A stretch of 64,000 nucleotides of DNA from Schistosoma mansoni (taxonomy: Eukaryota > Platyhelminthes > Trematoda > Strigeidida > Schistosomatidae): contig NC_031495.1 of NCBI RefSeq assembly GCF_000237925.1, positions 49,083,925 through 49,147,924 of the forward strand, in the 5' to 3' direction. Positions 23,401-35,461 of the stretch are shown here, piece after piece (position 1 is the first letter of the stretch; each line of letters opens with the position of its first letter). The notes under the pieces are model-generated. The model searched no databases. It was not told the DNA's origin and was given only the letters and a program-made list of their open reading frames with translations. Position numbers and translations under genes: made by a program.

Positions 23401-26400
23401 AGTATGGGACTCCTCAACAGTGCGTATACACGACCCCGCTTGCGGGATTCGAACCCAGGACCTTCGGTCTCACGCAATTTCGTGGATTGGTTGAAGTTAG
23501 ACGTTAACACCGTTGGATGCTGGCCCAGTGGTCTAGAGGTTAAGCGTTCGCGCGTGAGATCGAAGGTTTCTAGGTTCAAATCTGTTATATCCCCTGGTGA
23601 ATTATGAATGATAACTTTTGAGAACTATTTATGGACCAATGTTATATGTATATTTCTTATTGTATAATTGTTGTATCATCTGCTTTATTTTGACGTTTGA
23701 CCTATTATCATACGATCCTTGAGTTATCATCACTTTATTGATTGCTTTCCCCCTATTAACAGCCACATTTGGCCAATTATTGTATAAATGTTATTTTCTA
23801 TTTTTTGATACGATGTGGTCTGTTTGATTTGTATATAAACCTAATATGTTTGTGAATAATGATTCATATTGCAGAGGCTGTTATTTGTGTTCTGGACTTA
23901 ACTGGCTGGGCTGGGCTGATAGTAGGACCGAGTAGTACTCAAGACTGATCATACGATTTTATGTATCATTGCTCCGATCAATAAATTCGCTCTTCTCTCA
24001 TTGGCGGCAATCAGCACGTTCATATATCAAACGGGGCACTCGCACGTTATAACAAAATCTCACGTGCAGGGTTGTAGACAAGCACTGCTGAGGCGTCCCA
24101 TACTAGGACGAAACGGCCGTCCAGTGCTTTCAGGTTTTCCATGGTGGTCTAGTTCTATTAAAATCTTGTTTGTTTGTTATGAACATTACGAGAAATAATA
24201 AATGAATAAATTCAGATAATTTTGAGTTATTGTGAAATATCCATCATAAACTATATATATTAACAGAAACACATGAAATTAAAGCTGGTGAATGATAAAA
24301 TTAGCTGGAAATATCATACTTTCAAAGGTATCCTGTAGAGGTGCTTGGTATTCATAAAATAAATACATGTTTTAAAAAAAACATTTAAATGAATCACTTA
24401 ATATACAAATATGAAATACATTGTGTCAATTGTCATTAATACACTTTTTTAATTGTGGATGCGCACTGCTGGGAAATCCCACAATAGGACGAAACGGCCG
24501 TCCAATGCTTCCAGGTTTTCTACGGTGGTCTAGCTTCAATTGACTGATGGTTTCAACTATATATAAAATTTTTTTAAGATTTGGAAATTTAGATTTTAGA
24601 ACAAATAGCTATGGGCACACTTTATGTGAATGTGTAGTGTTGTCCCATTTAATCAATCATTTACTTTTTAGGCCACCACTATTAACTATGATGCATGGAT
24701 AACTAAACAATCTATGTTGTAAAATCTTATTTATTAATCTCTAACTGGAAATGATGTCTAAAAATAGAATAAATTCTAATTTCATTTTAGTGGACATAGA
24801 TTCAAAGTTTATGTTCCATGTGATTGTGATTTATTGACAAACGTTTTGTTAAAAAAAACAATAAATTAATTCACCGCCAAAGAAAGGTCACTATTGATTT
24901 AATTGACAAAAACTAGGATATATATTTTACTTAGTAGTTTGGTTACTGTCCCTTATTCCAAAATCAGGCACAAATTAAATTGGATTTCCTTTCTAATCTA
25001 CATTTCCATACAGTTCATTGTATTTTGACTTATGTTTTTTTATCAGAAGGGGGTTTTGTGGAGATTTTAGTAATTTTATATAATTGAGATCATGAATCAA
25101 TTGAAGCTAGACTACTATGGAAAACCTGGAAGCACTGGACGGCCGTTTCGTCCTATTATGGGACTCCTCATCAGTGCGCATCCACGATCCCGCCTCACGA
25201 GATTCGAACCCAGGACTTATCAGTCTCGCGCGCAAGCACTTAGGGATTTTAAATTATCATTAGTACGATAAAATAAATTTTCGCATATTTCTATTCATCA
25301 TAATAATGAAAAAGAATGGGAGATGTAATTAGTTCGAACATTTAGTTAAATCATAAATCAAAAAATGGGAGAGAATCACATTTTATATAAAAGTACGTTA
25401 GTAAATATGATCACATTAATGAAATACAACTAAATCACATGATTATAAACTTTCGTACTAATTATTTATTCTTTAGAGCTTACAAATCTATTAACTTGGA
25501 TATTAAGATAAAATTTAATGTAAATTCAGAATTATTTTTCTTTCACAAATTAACATCATGTGAAACATTCATGGAATATGTAAATTAATGAATATCTATT
25601 TCATCTCCTATTTAGAGAGCACTCAATGTATTATTTGGAATTAAGGAAACGATGTCTAAAAATTATGGCCTCCATTTCACTTTTTCCAGTCATTAAGTTT
25701 CAACTCAGCGATTTTCATTTTCAAATTTTATTCCAGCTCCAGTATAATGCAACTATCATGGATGGTTATTTGTAGATATCCGTATAACTCCTGAGCCATT
25801 CGATACTATTATTTACTCTGTCCTGCTGAAAAAATCAGGTATTCATTCTGAAGAGTTGTTACTAAGCAGTACACACTTTATACACAGTTTCAGTATGGGT
25901 GAGCTTTAGGAATGCAAAAAAGCTGAAATTTCACTAACCATGTCAGGTTTCTATGAATAAATGAGTTTGTTTCGGTTAAATAAACCGATGTTGACAAAGT
26001 ATCCAAGTAATTAGCTTCTTACAGATCTACTGATGCCTACTTTCAAACTTTCAGGATAATTTACTCAAACTGTCCTGGATAGCATACCCATTTAACGACC
26101 GACATACCCAACTCTACAGCAGGTGGTGAACTAATCAATGTATACTGGAGCTTCTAGATGCGAAATCTAAGTTTACTGTTGAGCTTAGGTAGAATACAAA
26201 ACACTGATCACAAAGTTTATAGGAAGAAAGTTCTCTTGAGGAGATTTGTTATTCTTCTCTTTAATTTGTCATCAGTTAAGATACTCTTGAAATCGAAGTC
26301 CATGTAAAGTTTTCTCTCTGTCGTTGAGGTTGGTTTGGAACTTAAATTCTTACCAATGAATGTTGGTGGATATTCACTTTCGGTCAGCATTTTTCTCAGG

Positions 26401-29400
26401 AGAGTTAACTCGTCATTGATAGCATCACAGGAAGAAAATTCCTCAGATTCTTGTGACTTAAGATATATTTCTATATGAACAGTGACCCAAGTATAGAAGC
26501 TTGGGATCTGGTTGTTGCATGAAGGTAAACAGATCTTAGGAGTCTGTCAGGTTTGTCATTTTAACAACAAGGAAGATGACGTTTAGTCTGTCTTCCACTT
26601 TTAGAGTACGTTTTATTGTAAGGTGGGCATTGTTGAAAATCTGCAGACTTTGATTCATGTCACTTTTTATCATCCATAGAAAATTCATCCCCCACGTTTC
26701 TTTTATACAGGGGGAAGCCGTCGATAAACGACTTTAATTGATTCTTTTCCAAACAGGCTATAAAATAATTCGTTGGTATTGGACCAATGGCGGATTCTAT
26801 AGCTAAGGTACCTTTTTGTTTGTAGGTCATACCATAGAATATCTTTTGGACATTAAAAATTCATCACAGTGGTAATATCACAACTTGCGTTATCTAGTTT
26901 TTTGTTCATAAAGGATAGTTCTAGCTGCACTTCAGTCTTTTTGGGGTTGGGATTATAGTCGAAGTGTTGTGTCAGCTGTCATACCATCGAATTCGTATTG
27001 AAAGAATCTCGACTGTATGCAAATAGTATGACCGTTGGTCTAATCATAAGCGTAACATCTCAGATGATGTTGAATAATGATAATAAATGAACTGCTGAAT
27101 TCATATTTATAATACCATATGATATAATATATAATTCAGTATTTAACTTCCCACCAATTATTTTGTATTTGTATTAAAAACCCATATTCTCGAATCTTAA
27201 AATGTTTTCTTTTTTAGCCCACTCATATGGGTTTAAACTGTGACCACCAACGTGATCCATGTGTGGAACTGGCTTTCTATGTTCATATGGGAGGAAATAT
27301 GGCATGTAACGTTGCAAATGGTGGTATATGCAAAGGAACTTTAGGGACAAACACTTATCATTGCCAGTTAGTTCAATCAAATTCATAGGTTTTTGTTTAT
27401 TTATGTAGGGAGTAGTTTTACTGTTGACTATTTAGGACACTTCAACGATACGTAATCTAACTGAAAACTTACATTTTCACAGTATATATAAAAAGACAAC
27501 CAAAGTCAAACTCAAAGATTGTGGATATATAGCAAACAAAGAATGTAATTTTACGACTGAGTGGACTAAAATTATAACTCAATTGTGACAGTTTTTTACA
27601 GCTATATTTTGTCATGAATTAAACAATTTTGTAGTTCACAACACAGCATAACAAAGTTTTGGGAAGAATGGTACCTGTAACTTCCGGAAATGAATCCTTC
27701 AATAGAGATTCATGATCGCTGATAACTTTAGTCTTAACGGATTTAAATATCTGAAAACGTTCAGTCAAATATTCTGTTCACTTGCCAACATGCTATTCTT
27801 AAGATTTTTTCTGATCCTGTAGACAGCTAACCCAATAGCTTCACGTTCGTCTACGATTATATACACAGTTACTTCCGACCATTATTGTATTTTTCTTTGT
27901 TTATATTTCGGGTACAATGTTTGGGAGAGCATAGTATCAGCAACGTTTATTCATGCCGTGCCAAGTCATTTCCAAAATATGATTATATCATTTTTAGGAC
28001 TTAGTAGACATATATTATATATCTCCTTATGCATGAGGAAATATATATTAATGGGCTTTAAAACAATTAATGCTGCCGAATAAGATATTTCCACATGAAA
28101 ATCAAAGTTCTTGGTAATATAATTCGTTATTCGAGCATCCCCGATTTTCCATTATGATTTTTTTCTAATTCTTTAGTTGAAGGATAAAATCAGATATCTC
28201 TACGACAGGTAAAAATGAGGAGTCATTGGTTACATTGTGACCTCGGCTTCGATCCTTGATAAATATCTTATTGTATGTTGATTGCTTTATAGCCATACTG
28301 GGTGCCAAATTTTTGTCAAACCATTCCTTCTAATATTGAGGAATATTCGTATAAGCCATACTAATTTGGTTGAATATTATATACCTATGTGACCACTCTA
28401 ATTCTCAATTTGTGTATCCCATCCGTGTTTATAATTCTAATAACTAATCGATTGGGATTCGGTGGACAGTCCTATGAGTAGATCATCAGATCACCTACTT
28501 TAATCATCGAATCAATTATTTCTTAAAGGTAGTTTCTCTGATCCCTTAGAAAGTTAGTTAGGTATTGAAGCGATATCAGTTTCTGTGTTTATTCAAAGTC
28601 CCTTGATTAATTGTTGATTACTTCATAAATTTTACATAACTTTTGTCATTAATTCGAAAAAAAGCAAACACAGTTTGTATTACATCGTTTGCTGATGTAT
28701 GAATAGTTTCTTGATGCTTATAGAGCTATTCAAGATTCGAACTTTATTTCAGTTTAATCTCCCATCTCAACAAAGTAACAAAAAGACATTCAAATCAATG
28801 CCTTTTATGATTTACAATACTTTTTTCTTAGAATAAGATAAACAACTTAGTTAAAAAATTTAAAGACTAATAAAGATCACAATCAGAAGTCAATGTTTGT
28901 AAGAAAAGGGTTATTATTATTTTGAAATGAGTCTTTATTTAGTGCCATAATGAACAACAACTAACACTGACTGATATCAATGTCTTTGTTTTCAAAATCT
29001 CCGGTGACAAATATGACGTAAGAAACTAAAACAATATCGTCATTCATCCTTCGGTAATGGACTAACCTAGTTTATGTTCATGTATTAATTATTGTTACGT
29101 CCTTGAATCTTTCTACCCACTTTGTGCCGAGTATGACCTGTGTAATGTCGATTAAGACCTTGACCCGGTAGGCTGACTGGCTTAACCTTCGAGGCTAATA
29201 TGCGTGAGTTCGAAGTGGGGGTAGAGAGACGAAAACTATTCTATCCCTGATTGGCTGGCAAGCACGCGAGAGAGAGAAGACAAAGACAGCTGGAACGCTA
29301 ATCACTTTATTCCCACCCCGATCTAGCACTCGAATTCCCAATTCAGATTAGGGTGAAAGGTTACATGAATAAATAGATGAATAGGCTGACCACAACGTAC

Positions 29401-31831
29401 AATAATTAGGAAAATACAATTATGTCCAAAACTGGGGGATTATAGTAGAAAATAGGGTACAAAAGATTACGTCTAAATGACAATAGCTTTACAACAGAAA
29501 ATGCTATGGCAATGAATTATACATCAAACGAAAGCTTATGATCTGTAGAATAGGCTAGGGGCAAAAGTAAATGTTACAGTTTTACAAGCTTTGAATTAAA
29601 TGAATTAACGTCCCCAAAAATAGCTTCCGTAATTTGTTAAGGCTTCTTGTTTTGCGGTTCACATCAATTATAATGCAATATTTTTATTTATGTGTATTGT
29701 TTGAGACAGTATAGTCAGCTATAAGAAATGTAGAACCTGGCAGACTTCCACATTACCTCAAGTTCCTATAATACAAGATGAATAAAAGTCATAAAGTAAC
29801 TCGGGATCTAAAAGTTGACAGAGTAGATGTACCTACGACATTATGGTTTCAAAAAACATAAGTCATCGACAAAAATTTTCAGCAAAGCAAAAATTTCCAT
29901 TTCGAGAAAGACAAGTAGAAGGAAGTATTTCTTTTAAATTAGTTTCTCATTATAACTCTATACTAATATATATTTAACTGTAACAGTAAAATGTATACCA
30001 ATCAGATGATGGTGCGCTACATAATATTAAAACGTTTTTTGTTCGGTTAACTATGATGTCGGTGTATAGTTGGTTCTTTCCAGGCTTAATTGCTTATGGG
30101 CGAAATTTTCGAAGTAAGTTCACGCCAACATCATCAGTACACTGTTCTTATAAAATACTCAGAACCTGAACAATCACAATTGCGTACGTTAAGTCGTCTC
30201 ATACTACATTGGATTCCTTATATGATGAATTTATATTCATACACACTAAAGTACTAAGTCATAACTGTCTTTCCAGGTGTCCAGGATCATTTACCAGTGA
30301 TCCATCTTATCCTTTACCAAACTGTTTACAAATTAAAGATCGATGTGCCAGTACAATATGCATTCATGGTGATTGTGTTAGTTCAAAAGATGGACAAGTA
30401 AGAAAATAAAAACGTTATTTATTTTTCATAGATTATTTTGCTAATCACTTGGTTATTTTGCTTTAAAGTCACATACTTAGTTGGGCAGGCAAAATAATTC
30501 AAGTGAACAGCTTAAGTACGGATAGCGAAGGCTCAGTTACCACTTTCAACAAACATTAAAGTGATGAATATATATATATGCTCCATTCATGTGTTTGGAT
30601 ACTTAAGATCAGTATTATGATAAGTGATAATGTAGATTAAAGGAAACCTTCAGTGTTACGAAACTTACTATCGGGTAATTTTACTATTTTCCAATGTATA
30701 GAATATTCATCTCTTTTATTCTTCGAATAAGTGCACCCGTTGTAGAATAATAAGTTTCAATTGAATGTTTGGTATTTAACTTGTGAATTTAAATCCTAAA
30801 TAAAATGGGGTCATTTGTTTTAACCCGCTTCAAACTAGCTTGAGTAGTTTCATCCCCAGTCGTGTTCACTGACTCTGGATTCTGTGTATGCGTGGGAATT
30901 GAGTGGGATTCGTGAACTGAATGTTTCAGTAACTAAAAATGTAAAATTATATCAATAATCAATAATAAACAAATAAAAAAGAATATTCGATTGTATTACA
31001 TTTGCCTTTGGCTATGCAATTCAAAACCGGATCCGATTAATTAAGTATATAAACCAAAAAAGAATTAATCACGGTTACCTCAATAATTCTCTAAGCCATC
31101 TCTAACATTTGTGAAGAAAACGTTTAGAAAGTTTATTACAGCTTCGACCGGGGATGACGGCGTGAAATGTGTCGACATGTGTAGGGAATTATTCGACATT
31201 GTCCGAAACTTGACTACTATGGATACCGATCACAATGGGCTGGAGACGACTTTACATACTGTTCATCAAATTCATAAAAACAACTTCAAGTAAATTCTGT
31301 TTAAGGTTGATTCTGGTTAAATTTTTGAGAATTGACGCATTTACTAACAATTTATCACTTTTAACTTTAGTTGACTTCAGTAGATGAAAATTACAAATAT
31401 TTATTTTTTGTATTATTACTCAATTCCAGGAAACTTATTGTATTTGTCCTGAAGGAACATATGGAAAATATTGTGAATTGACTCGTGGACAATGGGGTCA
31501 ATGGTCACCATGGTCTGAATGTTCACCAAATTGTGGACTTTATAATCATCGAAAGCGTATACGTACACGTGATTGTTTAGGTGAGACATGTAGCGGTGGT
31601 TTAGGTTATTTACATATGGAATTCTGTGATGTAAAACCTTGTTCAGATGAAATGCAGATGTTAAATAAAATAAATTTATCCCAAGAAATACAAAAATTGA
31701 AAATTTTACAAGTACAAGGAACACGTTATGTGGAAATATCAGGTAGAATTGCTAAATATCTATTATTAATAACTTGTATCTTTTCTGTAATTACAGTGAC
31801 AGCTATGATAATAGTTGTATATTGTTTATAA
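17445..31831 (+). CDS. EGF-like/thrombospondin type-1 repeat membrane protein
   Basis: Five exons join in phase: 17445-18273, 22247-22344, 27218-27366, 30277-30397 and 31430-31831 (stop TAA); total 1599 bases, 532 residues. All introns are GT-AG, and the phase 1, 0, 2 and 0 junctions agree. The chosen ATG begins a hydrophobic signal-peptide-like stretch (MYKIIYYYLLYYLSIFNLIH). An upstream ATG in the same frame is possible. Exon 1 gives a long Asn/Ile-rich region and a first Cys-rich EGF-like module. Exons 2 to 4 add further EGF-like modules (the exon 3-4 junction makes HCQCPGSF). Exon 5 completes one EGF module (YCICPEGTYGKYC) and holds one TSP1 repeat with WGQWSPWSECSPNCG, then a hydrophobic segment at the very C-terminus. 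This architecture suggests a tegument or cell-surface adhesion or receptor protein with a short cytoplasmic tail. I do not recognise a named orthologue. Confidence 0.8.
18274..22246 (+). other. Intron 1 of the EGF/TSP1 gene
   Basis: About 4.0 kb between the GT donor after 18273 and the AG before 22247. Near 20480-20600 there is a very degenerate trace of the tRNA-like SINE (a TTTGAGGGTTAAACAC stretch and a later GGATGTGCACT). Nothing else is recognised. Confidence 0.6.
23289..23475 (-). mobile_element. Hammerhead-SINE copy 9
   Basis: Antisense copy beginning at the TATCAGAAAGGGGTTTTATGG end motif. Module at 23378-23423. The core has C to T at its first base (TTGAGGA) and GAAA has become GGAA, so it is probably inactive. 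It abuts copy 10 in the opposite orientation. Confidence 0.7.
23476..24170 (+). mobile_element. Hammerhead-SINE copy 10, split by a solo LTR
   Basis: The sense SINE runs from about 23476 through its tRNA-like A-box (TCTAGAGGTTAAGCG) to the B-box region, where an LTR interrupts it at 23583-24054. It resumes at 24055 with the duplicated AAATC. The hammerhead module at 24082-24127 has CTGAGGC, so the final core A is lost; stem II, GAAA, CGGCCG and GTC are intact. Confidence 0.8.
23583..24054 (+). mobile_element. Solo LTR with 5-bp target duplication
   Basis: A 472-bp segment starting TGTTATA and ending TATAACA (perfect inverted termini), flanked by AAATC at 23578-23582 and 24055-24059. It contains TATATAAA near 23832 and AATAAA at 23980-23985, which fit an LTR promoter and poly(A) signal. 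The TG...CA ends and 5-bp duplication indicate integrase-type insertion, followed by recombination between LTRs. A related LTR lies at 32286-32835. Confidence 0.85.
24452..24575 (+). mobile_element. Hammerhead-SINE copy 11, 3' fragment
   Basis: Sense fragment from just before the hammerhead module (24463-24508) to the tail. The core is damaged (CTGGGAA) although GAAA, CGGCCG and GTC remain. Confidence 0.7.
25041..25244 (-). mobile_element. Hammerhead-SINE copy 12
   Basis: Antisense copy starting at the TATCAGAAGGGGGTTTTGTGG end motif and stopping inside the tRNA-like block. The module at 25132-25177 has perfect stem II, GAAA, CGGCCG and GTC, but the core segment reads ACTGATGAGGA as in copies 5 and 6. 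Confidence 0.8.
26190..27030 (-). mobile_element. Penelope-like reverse transcriptase fragment, decayed
   Basis: On the minus strand, several frames give pieces of a reverse transcriptase C-terminal region: GTLAIESAIGPIPTN (counterpart of the GxPMGSPxSP motif), KNQLKSFIDGFPLYKR, and then NDELTLLRKMLTESEYPP, which resembles the segment before the GIY-YIG domain in Penelope-like elements of flatworms. Frames shift repeatedly and stops are common. The family assignment is from motif memory only. Confidence 0.45.
27367..30276 (+). other. Intron 3 of the EGF/TSP1 gene
   Basis: About 2.9 kb. The block from about 29090 to 29620 is GC-richer, starts with TGTTACGTCC and may be an old LTR, but no clear end or target duplication was found. 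The rest is AT-rich sequence without recognisable content. Confidence 0.45.
30398..31429 (+). other. Intron 4 of the EGF/TSP1 gene
   Basis: About 1.0 kb between the GTAAGA donor and the TTCCAG acceptor. An open frame at 31111-31293 has no recognised motif and lacks an ATG start; I do not call it a gene. Confidence 0.55.
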
Positions 31832-32285
31832 AATTTTAATAACGACACACCTTAAAATATATAATTCATGTTGAATATATACTATTATTGTATTTATTTT
31901 ATTAAGAAATACTGAATGATGAAGAATATCTACGGCTGAGAACTGTAGATAATTGAGGTGGAGGAGAATTAGAGTCCTATATAAATAAACTGATAAATAA
32001 GTTGGAAGCTTCTATGCAGAAGTATACAATAATACCTAGACTGAAATATTTGGGAAATGCATTTGTGCCAATATCAACGATTTCGAGCAACGTCATGTAA
32101 ACCTTCCAACAATGGATCACGATAGTCATGCGAACATCAACAGTGAAATCTACACATTTTGACATGAATTAGACGAATAATCAAAGATTTTATGAAAAGA
32201 TAACGTCTTGGTTTTGCTGCTTTTACCCTCATTCTAACCTGTCATCTATTGAGGGTGGCATTAATTTTTTCTGAGACATCCTTGG

Positions 32286-32835
32286 TGTTATAACGTGTCC
32301 GTTCCCAGTTGTTATATCGTGTGAGTGCGAGCGTGCCCTGTTAATATATGAACGTTATAAGACCGCCAATCAGAGAATTGGAGAGCAGTGAACTTATTGA
32401 TCGCCCAACGATACACAAAAGCCGTGTGAGCAGTCTTGAGTACTTATCAGTCCTGCTTCCTCCCTAGCCCAGCCAGTTAAGTCCAGAACACCAATAGCAG
32501 CCTCTGTAATATAAATCCTTATTCTCAAACATACTGGGTTTATATACCAACCAAATAGACCACATCGTACCATAAAATAGAAAATAACATTTGTACAATA
32601 TTTAGCCAAATGTGGCTGTGAATAGGGGGAACAGTAATTAATAGACTAGGGATAACACAAGAATGGTAAATCGTATAGTAATAGTTCATACGTCAAAATA
32701 AAGCTTATAATAAGAGGAACATGAATATGAATGGTTAAGTTACTTAGCAATTATACAATAGGAAATATACGTATTACATTGGTCCATAAATAGTCCTCAA
32801 AAGTTACTATTCACAATTCTCTTCGGGATACAACA
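32286..32835 (-). mobile_element. Solo LTR with 5-bp target duplication, antisense
   Basis: A 550-bp antisense relative of the LTR at 23583-24054: shared stretches include the TATATAAACC region, the block around the Leu-Thr-Gly-Trp-like CTTAACTGGCTGGG match and the terminal CACTCGCAC region. It begins TGTTATAACG and ends ATACAACA on the plus strand, flanked by CTTGG at 32281-32285 and 32836-32840. A second TGTTATA at 32310 suggests a small internal duplication of the LTR end. Confidence 0.8.
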
Positions 32836-32849
32836 CTTGGTTAGCTTAT

Positions 32850-33560
32850 TATATTAATACTCAAATCAGCTAACATGTCCATCGTCATAGGGAAGTTTCT
32901 GGTGATCTTTCCTACACATCCTCGTTTGACATATTTTAAATGGTTAGCATGTTGTTTCTATATCATACTCCACACTTTGACCTCATAAATAACTTGTCCT
33001 CGCCTGGCTGCAATAATCTTCAGTATCTATGTTGGGTTTGGACTATGCAAATCACATATCATCACTAGTTGTCCAGCTGTGGATTTTTTAGGTAACGCTC
33101 CGCACAATTTGTTTTATCGATCCGCTATTTTTCTGTTCAGCTTACAAATAGTCTAGAAGATAATCTCGATATATTCTAATCTTTTTTCCAAACGTGACTT
33201 TCAGTAAGGAAAATTAATTATTAACTGGACGATTGGGTATTAAATGAAAGTTTAGTGAAAACGTTTGCAGTATTTCTTCGACTCTACCTTCCCCATGCAC
33301 TTTGATAGGTGTCCTTTTAAATGTACTCACGAATTTTTGAACCTGACCATTCGATTGAGGATGTTTAGGGAGAATTTTGATATGTTTAACAAACCAAGTT
33401 TGGAAAATTCTGATTTTAGAAGCCGAGGTTCACTTTCCGCACATCAACACTCTAGGAGAGCCAGAACAACTAAATATTTACTGTAATTTACCGGACGTAA
33501 ATTTTGTCGAAATAGACTCAATAAAATGAGTTTTAGGTCACTACGTAAATGCACCAACGG
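32850..33560 (-). mobile_element. Gypsy-like integrase remnant
   Basis: On the minus strand, about 33270-33440 encodes a decayed integrase core with FVKHIKILPKHPQSNGQVQK, which matches the conserved integrase stretch around HPQSNG in Ty3/Gypsy elements. About 32900-33010 encodes an integrase C-terminal-like segment (EVKVWSMI then KQHANHLKYVKRG). Stops and frame breaks are present and no LTR of its own is seen. Confidence 0.6.
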
Positions 33561-35461
33561 CCACTGAGGAATGTTTGCTACTAACAATACCGGAAAGACC
33601 AACATTTATTCTAGGCCATAGATAAGCATGAGTTTCCAAACAATAAGATTCAATTTTCCGTGGAGTTCCGACTGTGTTCGAATATGTAGAATATTTTATT
33701 ACATACTCTTCAATTTGATGAGTGTCGGCTTCATGTGATACCGTGGCTACATTGAAAGCAGATGTAGATTTAAATCATTTACTGAACACATTGTATTCAA
33801 TGACACATACCATGTATTCAGGCTCCTGGTCTAATTAATAACAATGAGATCTAAATCAGATATATTTGCAAAGTAGTAAGTTCCAATAAATAACTTTCAC
33901 TGAATTGAACAGCGCATTTAATCGTCCCAATAACTTTAAGTATATCACCAGAGGAGTTTTTACGCGTACGGTCTGTCGGTAATAAAGATGGGTAACCTAT
34001 AAACTTCCACATTTCTTCGAAAATAAATATCTAGTTCACAGACATGCTCAGTTGTTGTCGGTTATGGACGATTTTCGCTAGTAAAGTCAAAAACCATTTT
34101 TGTCTGAAATGTTGAATACATGCTATGTAGCTTTTTCGACTAAAGCAAAAAAATTTTCGTGATCCTGAATTCAAATGATAATTTTACGCTAAATCGCTTC
34201 CTTATGAGTAATTTTAAAACATATATTACACATAGGATTTCTGAAGTGGGTATGTTGAGAAAAAATTGATTCCAAAAATGATCCACATCCGAATCCTAGT
34301 TTGAATAAAAGATCTCTTTCATGTAGAGTATATTGATACTGATGAAGGGAAGCTGAATTGTAGTTTTAATTTGTGTACACAGAGATCTGTCAAATGCTTC
34401 TTCCTAACGTTTATTCAGGATTAGTGAAATAGTGGTTAAAGCACGTGAATTTCGACCGATCGGTTATGCGTTTGGATTCTAATGCATCTACTTCTATTCA
34501 AACAGTTAGGTAATATTGCAAAACACGACATAAGGTATGTATGTTTATAGCAACAAGTTACAAAGTATTTAGATAGTAGATATATATAGCCTTCAGTCGT
34601 CCATTTGCATCTTCTGGTGTGTTCTGCAATTTGAGCTATCTTCTCGATTGGCCTCCGAGTGTTACGCTAACGCCATGTTTTCAATGCATTGAAACTCTCT
34701 ACTCTGTCCAAAAACGGTTGCAACTCCGACACTACGTTCCGCTACATACTAATTACAAACATCTTTGTGAGTGAAGTCCACTACAGTATCAATAGCCCTT
34801 ACGTAGAGTGGCTCAGATATGAATAAATAAACCTGCACATGTTAAATCAGTAGCACTAAAATTTGATTTAAGCGCATGAGTACTGGCTCACGAACCAGTG
34901 GATAATTATATTTTAAGTGGTTAATATCAAGAATTTTAAACGTTACGAAAAAAACCTTATGAATTCGATAGATTTTAAGTGCTTATATTCACATCTGAAT
35001 ATTCTTCAGTAAGCGTTAAAGCTAATCGAAAACGATAACTGAATTCCTAATAAGAATACAACACAAAGATTTACATTCCACATTATAAGATATCATATAT
35101 ATATATATTCAAATGAGTAATTTCTAGATAACTATGCATCGCAAACGTAACATGAATTAAAAATATGACATCATAAACTTATTTAAACAGCAGTCTGATC
35201 TTGTTCGAAAACCAAATAAAAAATTTAGGGAAGAAAATAGCGTTGTGAAGAACCTGAGGAAATATTTTAGACTATAGTCGCTAAATACCTTGAAGAAATT
35301 CATTCGATCAATGATTGTTCATATTATTAACAAAATTCGCTAATTCTGTACAGAAAATAATATAAACAAGTTACAGTTTATTTGGTCAGTGTGGATTATA
35401 ATTACAGTCATTCTGAATATACATGTTCAAGATGATTATGTAGTAATCGCACTTTCGTTTT
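33561..35461. other. Intergenic, no gene seen
   Basis: A GTGAAATAGTGGTTAAAGCA stretch at about 34425-34445 looks like an ancient tRNA-like SINE remnant. The rest, up to the stop codon of the elongation factor Ts gene, shows nothing I recognise. Confidence 0.4.

Larger units (their letters stand above)
22345..27217 (+). other. Intron 2 of the EGF/TSP1 gene, repeat-rich
   Basis: About 4.9 kb containing an ATG-type microsatellite near 22530, hammerhead-SINE copies 9 to 12, a solo LTR nested in copy 10 and a Penelope-like reverse transcriptase fragment near its 3' end. These are listed separately. Confidence 0.7.

Noticed and set aside
27174-27386. Minus-strand 70-residue open frame
   Set aside because: It is the reverse of exon 3 of the EGF/TSP1 gene, whose Cys pattern and splice junctions are convincing.
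29090-29620. Possible LTR starting TGTTACGTCC
   Set aside because: No matching end, target duplication or second copy was found in the window, so it is only mentioned in the intron entry.
31111-31293. 60-residue open frame in the last intron of the EGF/TSP1 gene
   Set aside because: It lacks an ATG and good splice borders, and the exons on both sides join in phase without it.
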